This document shows, one piece after another, positions 13,155 through 27,600 of a DNA stretch of 64,000 bases. The position numbers and the translations under genes are program-made. The stretch comes from Mimachlamys varia (Eukaryota > Mollusca > Bivalvia > Pectinida > Pectinidae). Positions within the stretch are counted from its first letter, which is position 1; each line of letters opens with the position of its first letter. The notes beneath the pieces were generated by a model. That model saw only the letters and a program-made list of their open reading frames with translations, had not been told where the DNA came from and made no database searches. Where the stretch lies: assembly GCA_947623455.1 (NCBI GenBank), contig OX392532.1, positions 4,051,501 through 4,115,500 on the forward strand, written 5' to 3'.

Positions 13155-16100
13155 TCAAGCCATGGACATATCTTTGATACAATGTTATAACAAGCCATGG
13201 ACATATCTTTGATACAATGTTATAACAAGCCATGGACATATCTTTGATACAATGTTATAACAAGCCATGAACATATCTTTGATACAATGTTATAACAAGC
13301 CATGGACATATCTTTGATACAATGTTATAACAAGCCATGGGCATATCTTTGATACAATGTTATAACAAGCCATGGGCATATCTTTGATACAATGTTATAA
13401 CAAGCCATGGGCATATCTTTGATACAATGTTATAACAAGCCATGGACATATCTTTGATACAATGTTATAACAAGCCATGGGCATATCTTTGATACAATGT
13501 TATAACAAGCCATGGGCATATCTTTGATACAATGTTATAACAAGCCATGAACATATCTTTGATACAATGTTATAACAAGCCATGGACATATCTTTGATAC
13601 AATGTTATAACAAGCCATGAACATATCTTTGATACAATGTTAAACCAAGCCATGGACATATCTTTGATACAATGTTATAACAAGCCATGGACATATCTTT
13701 GATACAATGTTATAACAAGCCATGGGCATATCTTTGATACAATGTTATAACAAGCCATGGACATATCTTTGATACAATGTTATAACAAGCCATGGGCATA
13801 TCTTTGATACAATGTTATAACAAGCCATGGGCATATCTTTGATACAATGTTATAACAAGCCATGGACATATCTTTGATACAATGTTATAACAAGCCATGG
13901 GCATATCTATGATACAATGTTATAACAAGCCATGGACATATCTTTGATACAATGTTATAACAAGCCATGGACATATCTTTGATACAATGTTATAACAAGC
14001 CATGGGCATATCTTTGATACAATGTCATATCAAGCCATGGGCATATCTTTGATACAATGTCATATCAAGCCATGGACATATCTTTGATACAATGTCATAT
14101 CAAGCCATGGGCATATCTTTGATACAATGTTATAACAAGCCATGGACATATCTTTGATACAATGTTATAACAAGCCATGGACATATCTTTGATACAATGT
14201 TATAACAAGCCATGGACATATCTTTGATACAATGTTATAACAAGCCATGGACATATCTTTGATACAATGTTATAACAAGTCATGGACATATCTTTGATAC
14301 AATGTTATAACAAGTCATGGACATATCTTTGATACAATGTTATAACAAGCCATGGGCATATCTTTGATACAATGTCATATCAAGCCATGGGCATATCTTT
14401 GATACAATGTTATAACAAGCTATGGACATATCTTTGATACAATGTTATAACAAGCTATGGACATATCTTTGATACAATGTTATAACAAGCTATGGACATA
14501 TCTTTGATACAATGTTATAACAAGCCATGGACATATCTTTGATACAATGTTATAACAAGCTATGGACATATCTTTGATACAATGTTATTACAAGCTATGG
14601 ACATATCTTTGATACAATGTTATAACAAGCCATAGACATATCTTTGATACAATGTTATAACAAGCCATGGGCATATCTTTGATACAATGTTATAACAAGC
14701 CATGGACATATCTTTGATACAATGTTATAACAAGCTATGAACATATCTTTGATACAATGTTATAACAAGTCATGGACATATCTTTGATACAATGTTATAA
14801 CAAGCCATGGACATATCTTTGATACAATGTTATAACAAGCCATGGACATATCTTTGATACAATGTTATAACAAGCTATGAACATATCTTTGATACAATGT
14901 TATAACAAGTCATGGACATATCTTTGATACAATGTTATAACAAGCCATGAACATATCTTTGATACAATGTTATAACAAGCCATGAACATATCTTTGATAC
15001 AATGTTATAACAAGTCATGGACATATCTTTGATACAATGTTATAACAAGCCATGGACATATCTTTGATACAATGTTATAACAAGCCATGGACATAGCTTT
15101 GATACAATGTTATAACAAGCCATGGACATATCTTTGATACAATGTTATAACAAGCCATGGACATGTCTTTGATACAATGTTATAACAAGCCATGGACATA
15201 ATTATCTTTGATACAATGTTATAACAAGCCATGGCCATGTCTTTGATACAATGTTATAACAAGTCATGGACATATCTTTGATACAATGTTATAACAAGCC
15301 ATGGACATAATTATCTTTGATACAATGTTATAACAAGCCATGGACATATCTTTGATACAGTGTTATAACAAACCATGGGCATATCTTTGATACAATGTTA
15401 TAACAAGTCATGTACATATCTTTGATACAATGTTATAACAAGCCATGGACATATCTTTGATACAGTGTTATAACAAACCATGGACATATCTTTGATACAA
15501 TGTTATAACAAGCCATGGACATATCTTTGATACAATGTTATAACAAGTCATGTACATATCTTTGATACAATGTTATAACAAGTCATGGACATATCTTTGA
15601 TACAATGTTATAACAAGTCATGGACATATCTTTGATACAATGTTATAACAAGCCATGGACATCTCTTTGATACAATGTTATAACAAGCCATGGACATATC
15701 TTTGATACAATATTATAACAAGCCATGGACATATCTTTGATACAATGTTATAACAAGCCATGGACATCTCTTTGATACAATGTTATAACAAGCCATGGAC
15801 ATATCTTTGATACAATGTTATAACAAGCCATGGACATATCTTTTATACAATGTTATAACAAGCCATGGACATCTCTTTGATACAATGTTATAACAAGCCA
15901 TGGGCATATCTTTGATACAATGTTATAACAAGTCATGGACATATCTTTGATACAATGTTATAACAAGCCATGGACATAATTATCTTTGATACAATGTTAT
16001 AACAAGTCATGGACATATCTTTGATACAATGTTATAACAAGTCATGGACATATATTTGATACAATGTTATAACAAGTCATGTACATATCTTTGATACAAT

Positions 16101-18180
16101 GTTATAACAAGTCATGGACATATCTTTGATACAATGTTATAACAAGTCATGGACATATCTTTGATACAATGTTATAACAAGTCATGGACATATCTTTGAT
16201 ACAATGTTATAACAAGCCATGGACATATCTTTGATACAATGTTATAACAAGTCATGTACATATCTTTGATACAATGTTATAACAAGCCATGGACATATCT
16301 TTGATACAATGTTATAACAAGCCATGGGCATATCTTTGATACAATGTTATAACAAGCCATGGACATATCTTTGATACAATGTTATAACAAGCCATGGACA
16401 TATCTTTGATACAGTGTTATAACAAACCATGGGCATATCTTTGATACAATGTTATAACAAGTCATGTACATATCTTTGATACAATGTTATAACAAGCCAT
16501 GGACATATCTTTGATACAGTGTTATAACAAACCATGGACATATCTTTGATACAATGTTATAACAAGCCATGGACATATCTTTGATACAATGTTATAACAA
16601 GTCATGTACATATCTTTGATACAATGTTATAACAAGTCATGGACATATCTTTGATACAATGTTATAACAAGCCATGGACATCTCTTTGATACAATGTTAT
16701 AACAAGCCATGGACATATCTTTGATACAATGTTATAACAAGCCATGGACATATCTTTGATACAATGTTATAACAAGCCATGGACATATCTTTTATACAAT
16801 GTTATAACAAGCCATGGACATCTCTTTGATACAATGTTATAACAAGCCATGGGCATATCTTTGATACAATGTTATAACAAGTCATGGACATATCTTTGAT
16901 ACAATGTTATAACAAGCCATGGACATAATTATCTTTGATACAATGTTATAACAAGTCATGGACATATCTTTGATACAATGTTATAACAAGTCATGGACAT
17001 ATCTTTGATACAATGTTATAACAAGTCATGTACATATCTTTGATACAATGTTATAACAAGTCATGGACATATCTTTGATACAATGTTATAACAAGTCATG
17101 TACATATCTTTGATACAATGTTATAACAAGTCATGGACATATCTTTGATACAATGTTATAACAAGTCATGGACATATCTTTGATACAATGTTATAACAAG
17201 TCATGGACATATCTTTGATACAATGTTATAACAAGCCATGGACATATCTTTGATACAATGTTATAACAAGTCATGTACATATCTTTGATACAATGTTATA
17301 ACAAGCCATGGACATATCTTTGATACAATGTTATAACAAGCCATGGGCATATCTTTGATACAATGTTATAACAAGCCATGGACATATCTTTGATACAATG
17401 TTATAACAAGCCATGGACATAATTATCTTTGATACAATGTTATAACAAGCCATGGACATATCTTTGATACAGTGTTATAACAAACCATGGGCATATCTTT
17501 GATACAATGTTATAACAAGCCATGGACATATCTTTGATACAATGTTATAACAAGTCATGGACATATCTTTGATACAATGTTATAACAAGCCATGGACATA
17601 TCTTTGATACAATGTTATAACAAGCCATGGACATATCTTTGATACAATGTTATAACAAGTCATGGGCATATCTTTGATACAATGTTATAACAAGTCATGG
17701 ACATATCTTTGATACAATGTTATAACAAGCCATGGACATATCTTTGATACAATGTTATAACAAGCCATGGACATATCTTTGATACAATGTTATAACAAGT
17801 CATGGACATATCTTTGATACAATGTTATAACAAGTCATGGACATATCTTTGATACAATGTTATAACAAGCCATGGACATATCTTTGATACAATGTTATAA
17901 CAAGCCATGGACATATCTTTGATACAATGTTATAACAAGCCATGGACATATCTTTGATACAATGTTATAACACGTCATGGACATACCTTTGATACAATGT
18001 TATAACAAGCCATGGACATATCTTTGATACAATGTCATATCAAGCCATGGACATATCTTTGATACAATGTTATAACAAGCCATGGACATATCTTTGATAC
18101 AATGTTATAACAAGCCATGGACATATATTTGATACAATGTTATAACAAGCCATGGACATATCTTTGATACAATATTATAA
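13155..18180 (+). repeat. 35-bp satellite/minisatellite array, ~143 copies
   Basis: A 5.0-kb uninterrupted array of a 35-bp unit (caagccatggacatatcttt, then gatacaatgttataa). Variants include catgggc, catgaac, caagtcatg, catgtac, gatacagtg/caaacc, and a 39-bp form with an extra aatt. Linked variants recur about 1,054 bp apart (30 units plus one aatt) between about 15.3 and 17.5 kb, which is a higher-order repeat. It begins about 430 bp downstream of the ABC transporter stop codon. Confidence 0.95.
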
Positions 18181-18612
18181 CTTGACATCTGCACTGACAA
18201 TACACAAACACGTATATCACAAAGTTCTGTGTACGTTATATAACGATCTGTTAACGTCATCACAAATGTTTGTTTATCTCTTTGACGATAGACCGACATA
18301 AATCCTGATGTATTTCGTATGTAACGGGTTGATGTCATTGTATTGCCCAATGACGTTGATTTCTGAAGATGTCATTCATGTAAAATACGTTTCTATTTCT
18401 GTTAATTGTCACAAGCACGCGAGGGCTTCTCCTGGTGTATTTATGAACACCAATATTGTGATCTCCTAGAGTTCCAGCATAGGTAACATTTTACTGCCTA
18501 TCTCTGAACAATTATCATAGCGCTCAACACATAATGTTAACCAGGCGTATCACGGAATAATCTATCAAAAACTTCATAATTTGCTCTGCATATCATAAAT
18601 ATATCTCATCGA

Positions 18613-21600
18613 TCAAGTTGAGTTGGATGTATCTTTCAATTGTCTTTTAACCAGCTTGGCATAAAGTCCTTTCCGAGAGAGAAGTTCCGAATGCGTACCT
18701 TGTTCAACTAATCGTCCTTTTTCGATGACAATGATGCGGTCAGCTTTCTCTACGGTACTGAGTCTGTGGGCTATAATAATCACAGTCTTTCCTTGCAAGT
18801 TTTTGTAGATGGCTTGTTGAACCTTGAACGTCAAATGAAAAAAAGATTGAGCATTATAGATTATCCATAGTAGGGAACGATTCAAACCAATCAAGAAATG
18901 TTAACTGAATGACGAAGACGAAACACGAAATCTACATGTCTACCACTATCTATCATACTTCCCAACTTGTCATACTTGGCATGCTGTATGGATCATTACA
19001 CTAATCCGTACAATCACATCTTCCTTACATGCCTATGGATAAATGAACTGAAATTATCAAAATTATTTCTAAACACATTCTGTTATCAATGTTGAACGTA
19101 CCACGTGTTCCGATTCTGAGTCCAGGGCACTTGTAGCCTCATCCAATAATAAAATGGCGGGGTTACGGATAAGAGCACGCGCTATAGCAATCCTCTGTTT
19201 TTGTCCTCCTGTATTGATAAAAAGCAAACAGGTTGACAGAACGTTTTACTGAAGGTTTGACCTGTTATTTGAGACCGAAAATCCAATGGAGCACGAGGTA
19301 ACTTCGCGTTTACATTACATTTACCAACGATATCTTTGGATTACTGATTTCATAAACTAAACGATATAAAATATTCATTTCTGTTGTTTTTTTTTTCTTT
19401 ATAAAAAATAATCATAAAAAAATGTATTCATTCTTATATTTACAGTATTTTTCTGTGAATGGTTCAAAACTGCGGACATAGATTTCATTTCAAAACTAAT
19501 AAAGTTCAATAAGTATCACACCATGAAATTTGCATAAGCCGTTATTTAACGCCGCCCATGTCTGTTGATGATGACGTCACACAATCGTGTCTCGAATCCG
19601 GAAATTTTGCATTGCTCCGCCCATATGTATTTTTTTGTCAACGTCATAGCTATTTGGCACATGTTCTAGTATAGTTATAAGGTGATAAACCTAGTTTCTG
19701 GAACAATGATTATCGAGTGAAGTCAGTGTTGACTGTAAACATTAATTTTCATCATAACCCTAGTTTGCGGGAAAATAGTGATCTAGTGAATGCCAGTTTG
19801 ACTGTAATTATTATCCAATAAGTAACATAATACCTCGGGTGTTTGTTGAATGACTGAATGACGTTATGTTGATATGTTGTTTCTCAGGCGTTTGTGGAAT
19901 GCCTGAATGACGTTGTGTTGAGTTGTTGTTTTTCGGGTATTTGTTGAATGAATGAATGACATTATGCTGAGATGTTGTTTCTCGGGCGTTTGTTGAATGA
20001 CTGAATGACGTTATGTTGAGATGTTGTTTCTCGGGCGTTTGTTGAATGACTGAATGACATTATGCTGAGATGTTGTTTCTCGGGCGTTTGTTGAATGACT
20101 GAATGACGTTATGTTGAGATGTTGTTTCTCGGGCGTTTGTTGAATGACTGAATGACGTTATGTTGAGATGTTGTTTCTCAGGCGTTTGTGGAATGACGTT
20201 ATGTTGAGATGTTGTTTCTCGGGCGTTTGTTGAATGACTGAATGACGTAATGTTGCGATGTTTTATGATGTCACGTTTCCGGTCGTGACGTCTATCAATC
20301 TGATATAGTGTGTGTAGCTCATTATTGTCTGTGATTTTGAAAGAATTATACATATTCACCTTCAACATAAGTTTAAGTGCAAATGTGTCTATACGAATAC
20401 GTTCATCAATTACTTTACATCGTAAAACATTGTAGATACATTCTTAATATCCTCCTTGTATTGATATAAGTACGTTGTATGCATCCTTACCTGACAGCTG
20501 TAGACCTTTCTCTCCAGCCTGGGTATCATATTCTTTCGACATTTCCATGATAAATTGGTGGGCGTTGGCCAGTCCTGCTGCCCGTATGACACGCTCCATC
20601 CCATAATGCTCTTCTGGCAGGCCGCACCGGATGTTGTCCTTAAGTGATCGCGCATACAGCACGGGCTCCTGACCCACTAATGCAACCTACACGAAAAAAT
20701 GTCCATTATGATAGCTGGGTGGAATGTGCAGGTGGATACCCGTTTATTATTCAAATATATCGCATTACTTTAGATTCAGAAACTAGATGTAATTTTCTCA
20801 CCTGTGCGTGTAGGTAAGTATGGTCGTAACTCTGTATGGATGTCCATCCAGTTACACTTCCTTACCTTTGTGTGTAGGTAAGTATGGTCGTATCTCTGTA
20901 TTGGATGTCCGTCCAGTGACACTTCCTTACCTTTGTGTGTAGGTAAGTATGGTCGTAACTCTGTATTGGATGTCCGTCCAGTAACACTTCCTTACCTTTG
21001 TGTGTAGGTAAGTATGGTCGTATCTCTGTATTGGATGTCCGTCCAGTAACACTTCCTTACCTTTGTGTGTAGGTAAGTATGGTCGTATCTCTGTATTGGA
21101 TGTCCATCCAGTTACACTTCCTTACCTTTGTGTGTAGGTAAGTATCGTCGTATATCTGTATTGGATGTCCATCCAGTTACACTTCCTTACCTTTGTGTGT
21201 AGGTAAGTATGGTCGTATCTCTGTATGGATGTCCATCCAGTTACACTTCCTTACCTTTGTGTGTAGGTAAGTATGGTCGTACCTCTGTATGGATGTCCAT
21301 CCAGTTACACTTCCTTACCTTTGTGTGTAGGTAAGTATGGTCGTATCTCTGTATTGGATGTCCATCCAGTAACACTTCCTTACCTTTGTGTGTAGGTAAG
21401 TATGGTCGTAACTCTGTATTGGATGTCCGTCCAGTAACACTTCCTTACCTTCGTGTGTAGGTAAGTAAGGTCGTAACTCTGTATTGGATGTCCATCCAGT
21501 TACACTTCCTTACCTTTGTGTGTAGGTAAGTATCGTCGTATATCTGTATTGGATGTCCGTCCAGTAACACTTCCTTACCTTTGTGTGTAGGTAAGTATGG

Positions 21601-24600
21601 TCGTACCTCTGTATGGATGTCCGTCCAGTAACACTTCCTTACCTTTGTGTGTAGGTAAGTATGGTCGTAACTCTGTATTGGATGTCCGTCCAGTAACACT
21701 TCCTTACCTTTGTGTGTAGGTAAGTATCGTCGTATATCTGTATTGGATGTCCGTCCAGTAACACTTCCTTACCTTTGTGTGTCGGTAAGTATGGTCGTAA
21801 CTCTGTATTGTATGTCCGTCCAGTAACACTTCCTTACCTTTGTGTGTAGGTAAGTAAGGTCGTAACTCTGTATTGGATGTCCGTCCAGTAACACTTCCTT
21901 ACCTTTGTGTGTCGGTAAGTATGGTCGTAACTCTGTATTGGATGTCCGTCCAGTAACACTTCCTTACCTTTGTGTGTAGGTAAGTATGGTCGTAACTCTG
22001 TATTGGATGTCCGTCCAGTAACACTTCCTTACCTTTGTGTGTAGGTAAGTATGGTCGTAACTCTGTATTGTATGTCCGTCCAGTGACACTTCCTTACCTT
22101 TGTGTGTAGGTAAGTATGGTTGTAACTCTGTATTGGATGTCCGTTCAGTAACACTTCCTTACCTTTGTGTGTAAGTAAGTATGGTCGTAACTCTGTATTG
22201 GATGTCCGTCCAGTAACACTGATCCCGTACAGGTTTCGTAAAAGTGTTCCATTAGGTTGATACACGATGTCTTACCACTCCCACTAGGACCCACAAGGGC
22301 CACAACCTCCCCTGGAGCCACAGAGAAAGATACGTTCTGGAAAAGGTAAAATGGTATTATGTCAGTGGTTTAAATAGTAATCTGCTATATTAGCTAGAAA
22401 CATTGAATATAATTTAACACTGTCAACTGTTAAATCATCATTGAAACCGAGTTGCTTTTGTTTTTCTGTTGCATGTTCATGACCAAAATCATATTCGTTC
22501 CAATAGACTTTTATACAAATAAGTGAATGTTCACAAACTTCAAAACTAGTTTAACCTTATACCTAATATTAACGTTTCAGTTGTATATTAATTAGTGCTA
22601 ATCGAAGTTATCATTATCAATGTCAAGTATATATAATAACAAATCCACCCGTTAATCTCCATAATATTGTTTTTTTCTTTTTGTGTTTTTTTTTTTTTTT
22701 TGCAAACAAAGTACAGTATTTCAATACGTTCCAGCTTACTTGCAGTTATTCTCTATTTTTGAATGAGGGATATAATATATGAACGATTTTCAGGAGTGAG
22801 TGCTGCCTTCGGTTTATGTGATCTTTTTTAATCATGCGACGAAAAAGGTTAAAAATGCATTTGTAAGTTCTGAGTAAAACAATTATATAAACATGTAGTC
22901 TAAATATTGTTGGGTAATGGAAAATGCATTGTGTCTATTGCCAACAAGTAAGATGCTTAACAGACAGCGGTGTTCGAAATCTTTAAAACCACATACTTCG
23001 TTGAAGTTGTTAAAGAATAAGTGATAAAGTGTTGATACAGATACCAATCGTTCTACCTTTAATATGGCCGTGTCGTTGCGAGTCGGGTATGAAAAGGTAA
23101 CGTCTTTGAACTCGATTCTTCCTTGGACACAAGTGGGAGCTAAAGTTCCACTGTTGAGGATTTTTGGAATACGGTCTATATACTCAAACACTTTCTGTGA
23201 CGCTCCAGCAGCCTGCATTAGTCCTGTATACACATTGCCGATACTCTGGATTGACAAAATCATGATGGTTCAATCGAATTCTAAATCATACGATAATAAA
23301 TTGACAAACTGACAAATTGAAAAATGACAAACATGGGACCTACGTGAAAATAATCAAACCTAGATTACTCGTGCAAAAAGTTTACCAAGCCAAATTTATT
23401 GAAATACAATCATATGGCAATACACTGATAAGATATTGTTCGGATTGCAATCAACCAATCAAAAGCTTGATCAAGGTAAGATAAAAAGTTCGGAAGACAT
23501 CAAGCAGACATTAACTAGCAGTAAGCCAATCAGTATGCAGCATCTGTATCAAAAATGCGTGAGAAACATCGACCATCGAACCAGCAAGAAAAGCTTAAGT
23601 ACAATGCAAGTATAGCTTTTAATTTAGCAAGGCATGATGAAAATCTTTCCTTTTCATGAAAAGAGTTCACAAAGGAAACAAAGAGAAAAGGACAGACAAA
23701 AACAAGCTATTGTAGCTATAGGGCACTGCATTGATATGGACACAAACTTTTTTATATTCTATTTCAATGATGCTGATACACTTACAAAACATCGATCAAA
23801 ATTTATATTCACTTTGTGGGTTCAGTATTAGCTCAAAAACTGTTATTCCTTGAGAAAAAGATCCAACTTGAAACCAATAAAGAACCGCTTTAGTGCCAAA
23901 GTATGTAGAGAACAGACTTCACAGAATTGGAATATCAACTCACGTCAAGACAATCCCCAAGCTGCATCTGGTAAAGGACGAAAGAGACGAGATTCCCTCC
24001 ACTTAGTTTTCCACTGACTACCAGATGGCCTCCGTAGTACAAAACGGATGCCGTCAACATCAGCTCAAAAAGCTACAAGTGTAAACAAAACTTTAATGTT
24101 TTCTTACATTAGGTTATGTTTTTTTTTTAATTTTGATTATAACAGCAGACAAAAACAAACATTTTTCCGAAATGACACAAATCGTGAACATACCTTATTG
24201 GTCCAGACGTAACCGGAGTAAAATGCTGCTTGCTTTTTCTTCACTTTGTACATACGCAGCAGGTGTACATAGTAACGAGCCTTTTCGGAATTTTCATTAG
24301 CGAAGCTTCTAACTGTACGCATACTCGTGAATGTTTCTTCTGCCACCTCGTTAGCTTTGGCAAGTCTGTTCTGTACTTGTTTTGAAAGTCTCTGAAATCA
24401 AATGTGGACTTCAGAATTTCAAAAGAAATCGTCATTATCAGCATGCAAATATGAAAGACCCCGATGTGATATTCTTATCAACCAAACAATGTTTTTTTAT
24501 TAATAACGCTACACTGTATCATTCCATTAAATATACTTGATAAAAGCAGAATGCCTGAAACTTAGTACTAGCACAACGTGCACGTGACTTTTAATCTTCT

Positions 24601-27600
24601 TTTGCATATATAAAGAATAACTACCACTTGACGTGTTTCCCATGTTGCAGCTAAACTTACGGTGTTAACATTGACCTACTGACCTTATAGTACTTGCCGT
24701 AGACCTTTGATACGCCAAACACGAGCGGAAGAACAATAAGAGACAGTATGCTCATGCGCCAGGATAGCTTGACCATGAATATGACCACGCCCACCGCCTG
24801 GATGGTACTACGTAGGAAGATGTTGATATTTAATGTCACCGTATCACTCATCACAGTGGTGTCTGACGTCAGTCGGGATGTGATGTCACCTGTTTACATA
24901 AAACATGGTACTTTGGATAACTTCTAATTTGTATCCACATTTGAATTGTATATACATTGAACTTGAGAACGTTATCTGCCATTATAGTTGAATGTTATTG
25001 ATGTGGAGAAAGACCCTCCCTTACCAAACGAACGTGAAAGTGACCACTTTATTTATTTTGTATTCTCTTACAAGTTTCTCATAAATAACTCGGATACCAT
25101 TTAAATCATAAAAAGAATATATTTCTCCATTTTAGGACACAAAATGTTTCATTCCATCGTTTAAAGAGAACAATTCACGTATACGTGTATGTAAAGGAGT
25201 AGGTTAAGTACACTACCAGTTTTCACGCTGTCGAAAAATCCAATTTCCTGATCGACAATGCTAGAGAAGAGGAGGTCCCTTATACGGACGTTTAGCCTTG
25301 CCATTGCGATGGTAAACAGGCCTCCCCGCAGACCGCTCGCTATTGCACTGTAGACAGAATGAGGTTTGTTGTTAAACAATGTTTTTAACACTGCCAATAG
25401 GATATTAAGGATCTAAGCAGGTACACAATTTTATCAAACTTCCTATGTATACGAGGGGTGCTCCATAAATAATGTCATCTGTGCTTTATTTCGCGGAAAT
25501 CGTGCAACTTATGCACAAAACCACCTCGTGTCGATTGACTGATCACTGGCTCGTGACACAGGTAAATATCTCGTCCACACGTTCACTGGCCTCGGTACAG
25601 TGTACATCGTTTCATAGCCTATTCGTTAGACTAGACACAAAATGACAGGAAAACGAGCTGAAAATGCTCTTGAAAGTAGGGCCTAAATAAAAGGTAGGTC
25701 ATTACTCGGCATAAAGGCTGTATATATTCACCGCAAGGTGTGTGACATTTATGGGGAGGGCCAAATGTCTCACAGGACTGTTTGTAGGTGGGTAGGTAAA
25801 TTTAGTGCTGGGCAGCAGCAACTGAAAGATGCTGCTCACCCAGGTCGTCCTGCAACAACTACGACCGAAGGTTACATAGAAAAATCCGAAATATCCTCCA
25901 AACTGATGCTCGATTCACCGTAAGACAATTGGCTCGAATGACAAACTTGTCGTTAGCAAGAGTTCATGCAATTTTGAAGAAACACCTAAAAGTTAGAAAG
26001 ATAAATGCAAGATGGATACCCCATTTGTTAACGGATGAGCAAAAGAAGACGCGTGTAACAATGGCAAAATCACTTCTCAAAATGTACCCAAAATATAGTA
26101 AAAAGGCTTTTGACAATATAGTCACTGGTGATGAGACCTGGGTGTATTATTTTGAACTAAAGCGGAAGGTTGCCAACCGAATATGGGCCACTAAAAATGC
26201 CAGACGCCCAAGTATTGCCGAACAAATACGAACGGTAAAGAAGGTTTTGTATGCTATTTTTTTCCCTAATAAAGGTCCAGCTATTCCAATCCCGGTGCCA
26301 AAAGGCAGAACGGTCACAGGCAAGTTCTATAAAAACGTTGTTCTGAGAAAGTTGAAGAACTACTACAAAAGTCGCCGCCCCAAAACAGGACTTGAGTATG
26401 TCCGACTTTTGCATGATAATGCACCCACTCACAAGGCACGTATTGTGACGGACTTTTTGGAGTCAGAGAAGGTTACCGTCCTTCCGCACCCTCCGTATTC
26501 GCCAGACTTGGCCCCCTGCGACTATTTTCTCTTTCCAAAACTTAAATATCATTTATCTGGAAGGAGATGCAATTCGAGAAATGCCCTTGGATCTGCTGTT
26601 TATCAGTGACTGATGGGTGTACCTATTGTAGAGTATGAAAAATGCCTCCAAAAATGGATTGGCCGGCTAAAAAGGTGTGTTCTGGCTGGCGGAGAGTATT
26701 TTGAAAGGCAGAGCAAATTAAAATGAACAAAAGCACTTCCGCTATATGAGCACCGATGCAAGTGACATTATTTTTGGAACATCCCTCGTATCTCCTCTTA
26801 AAATGTTTTATCAAAGCTTTACTCATGACTGAACTGCAATTATATTATTGGAACAGTACGTAGAAACAAATAATACCAGGTAAATAATGACGATATAAAA
26901 TTGTTGACCTTGAAGTAGGACCTATAACTGTGATTAAAAAAATACTTACCTGCCCGCCGATATGACAACCACATAGATGATTGCCTGTGTAAACTTGGCC
27001 TTGGATTTATCAATCACTATTCCATCCACTACCTGTCCAGTGTAGTACGGAATGAATATCTCGCCTGTAATACATGCATTTGTAGCATTGTTAAGATGTG
27101 GTATGCCTATCTTAGGAGGCATAAACTACAGCATCAACAAATTAAGATACATATGCAGAGTTGAAGGACTAGATAAATAACAAGAGATACGGAAAATGTA
27201 GGATAAGTACACGATGTGCAATATGCTTTTTAATGAATTTAGACAACTATCCTTTAACATTTGTATACCTCTAAGAAAACCATGTAGTACTGCATCTTAC
27301 AATTTTACTACAGCGCGTCAGATGAGACTGTGAAGGCGACTCATAATCATATCTTGATGTGCATTTCTTTCCTATCGAGAAACACAGACCATGATTATTT
27401 TCTTATTGTTTTATAATATTTTTAATACATATTTTTCAAAGTAGTACAAAACGAATGCACTGATACCGTTAAACAAAGATAATACGTTTATATAATTAGT
27501 CTGTTAATCATACAAACCATGTAGATAACATTCTAAAATCTAACTTACTCTACACTTACCCACTGCCGCTATTACTAGGAAGATGAACGCCGCAACAATG

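Noticed and set aside
13155..18180. Long regular array as a CRISPR locus
   Set aside because: The 35-bp units are directly contiguous with no unique spacers, and the context is eukaryotic.
20060..20368. 102-codon open frame on the minus strand
   Set aside because: It is the translation of the 49-bp array and inverted-repeat arm.
21445..22265. Open frames of 78-84 codons in the 65-bp array
   Set aside because: They are frame-shifted readings of repeated exon 9 sequence, not separate genes.
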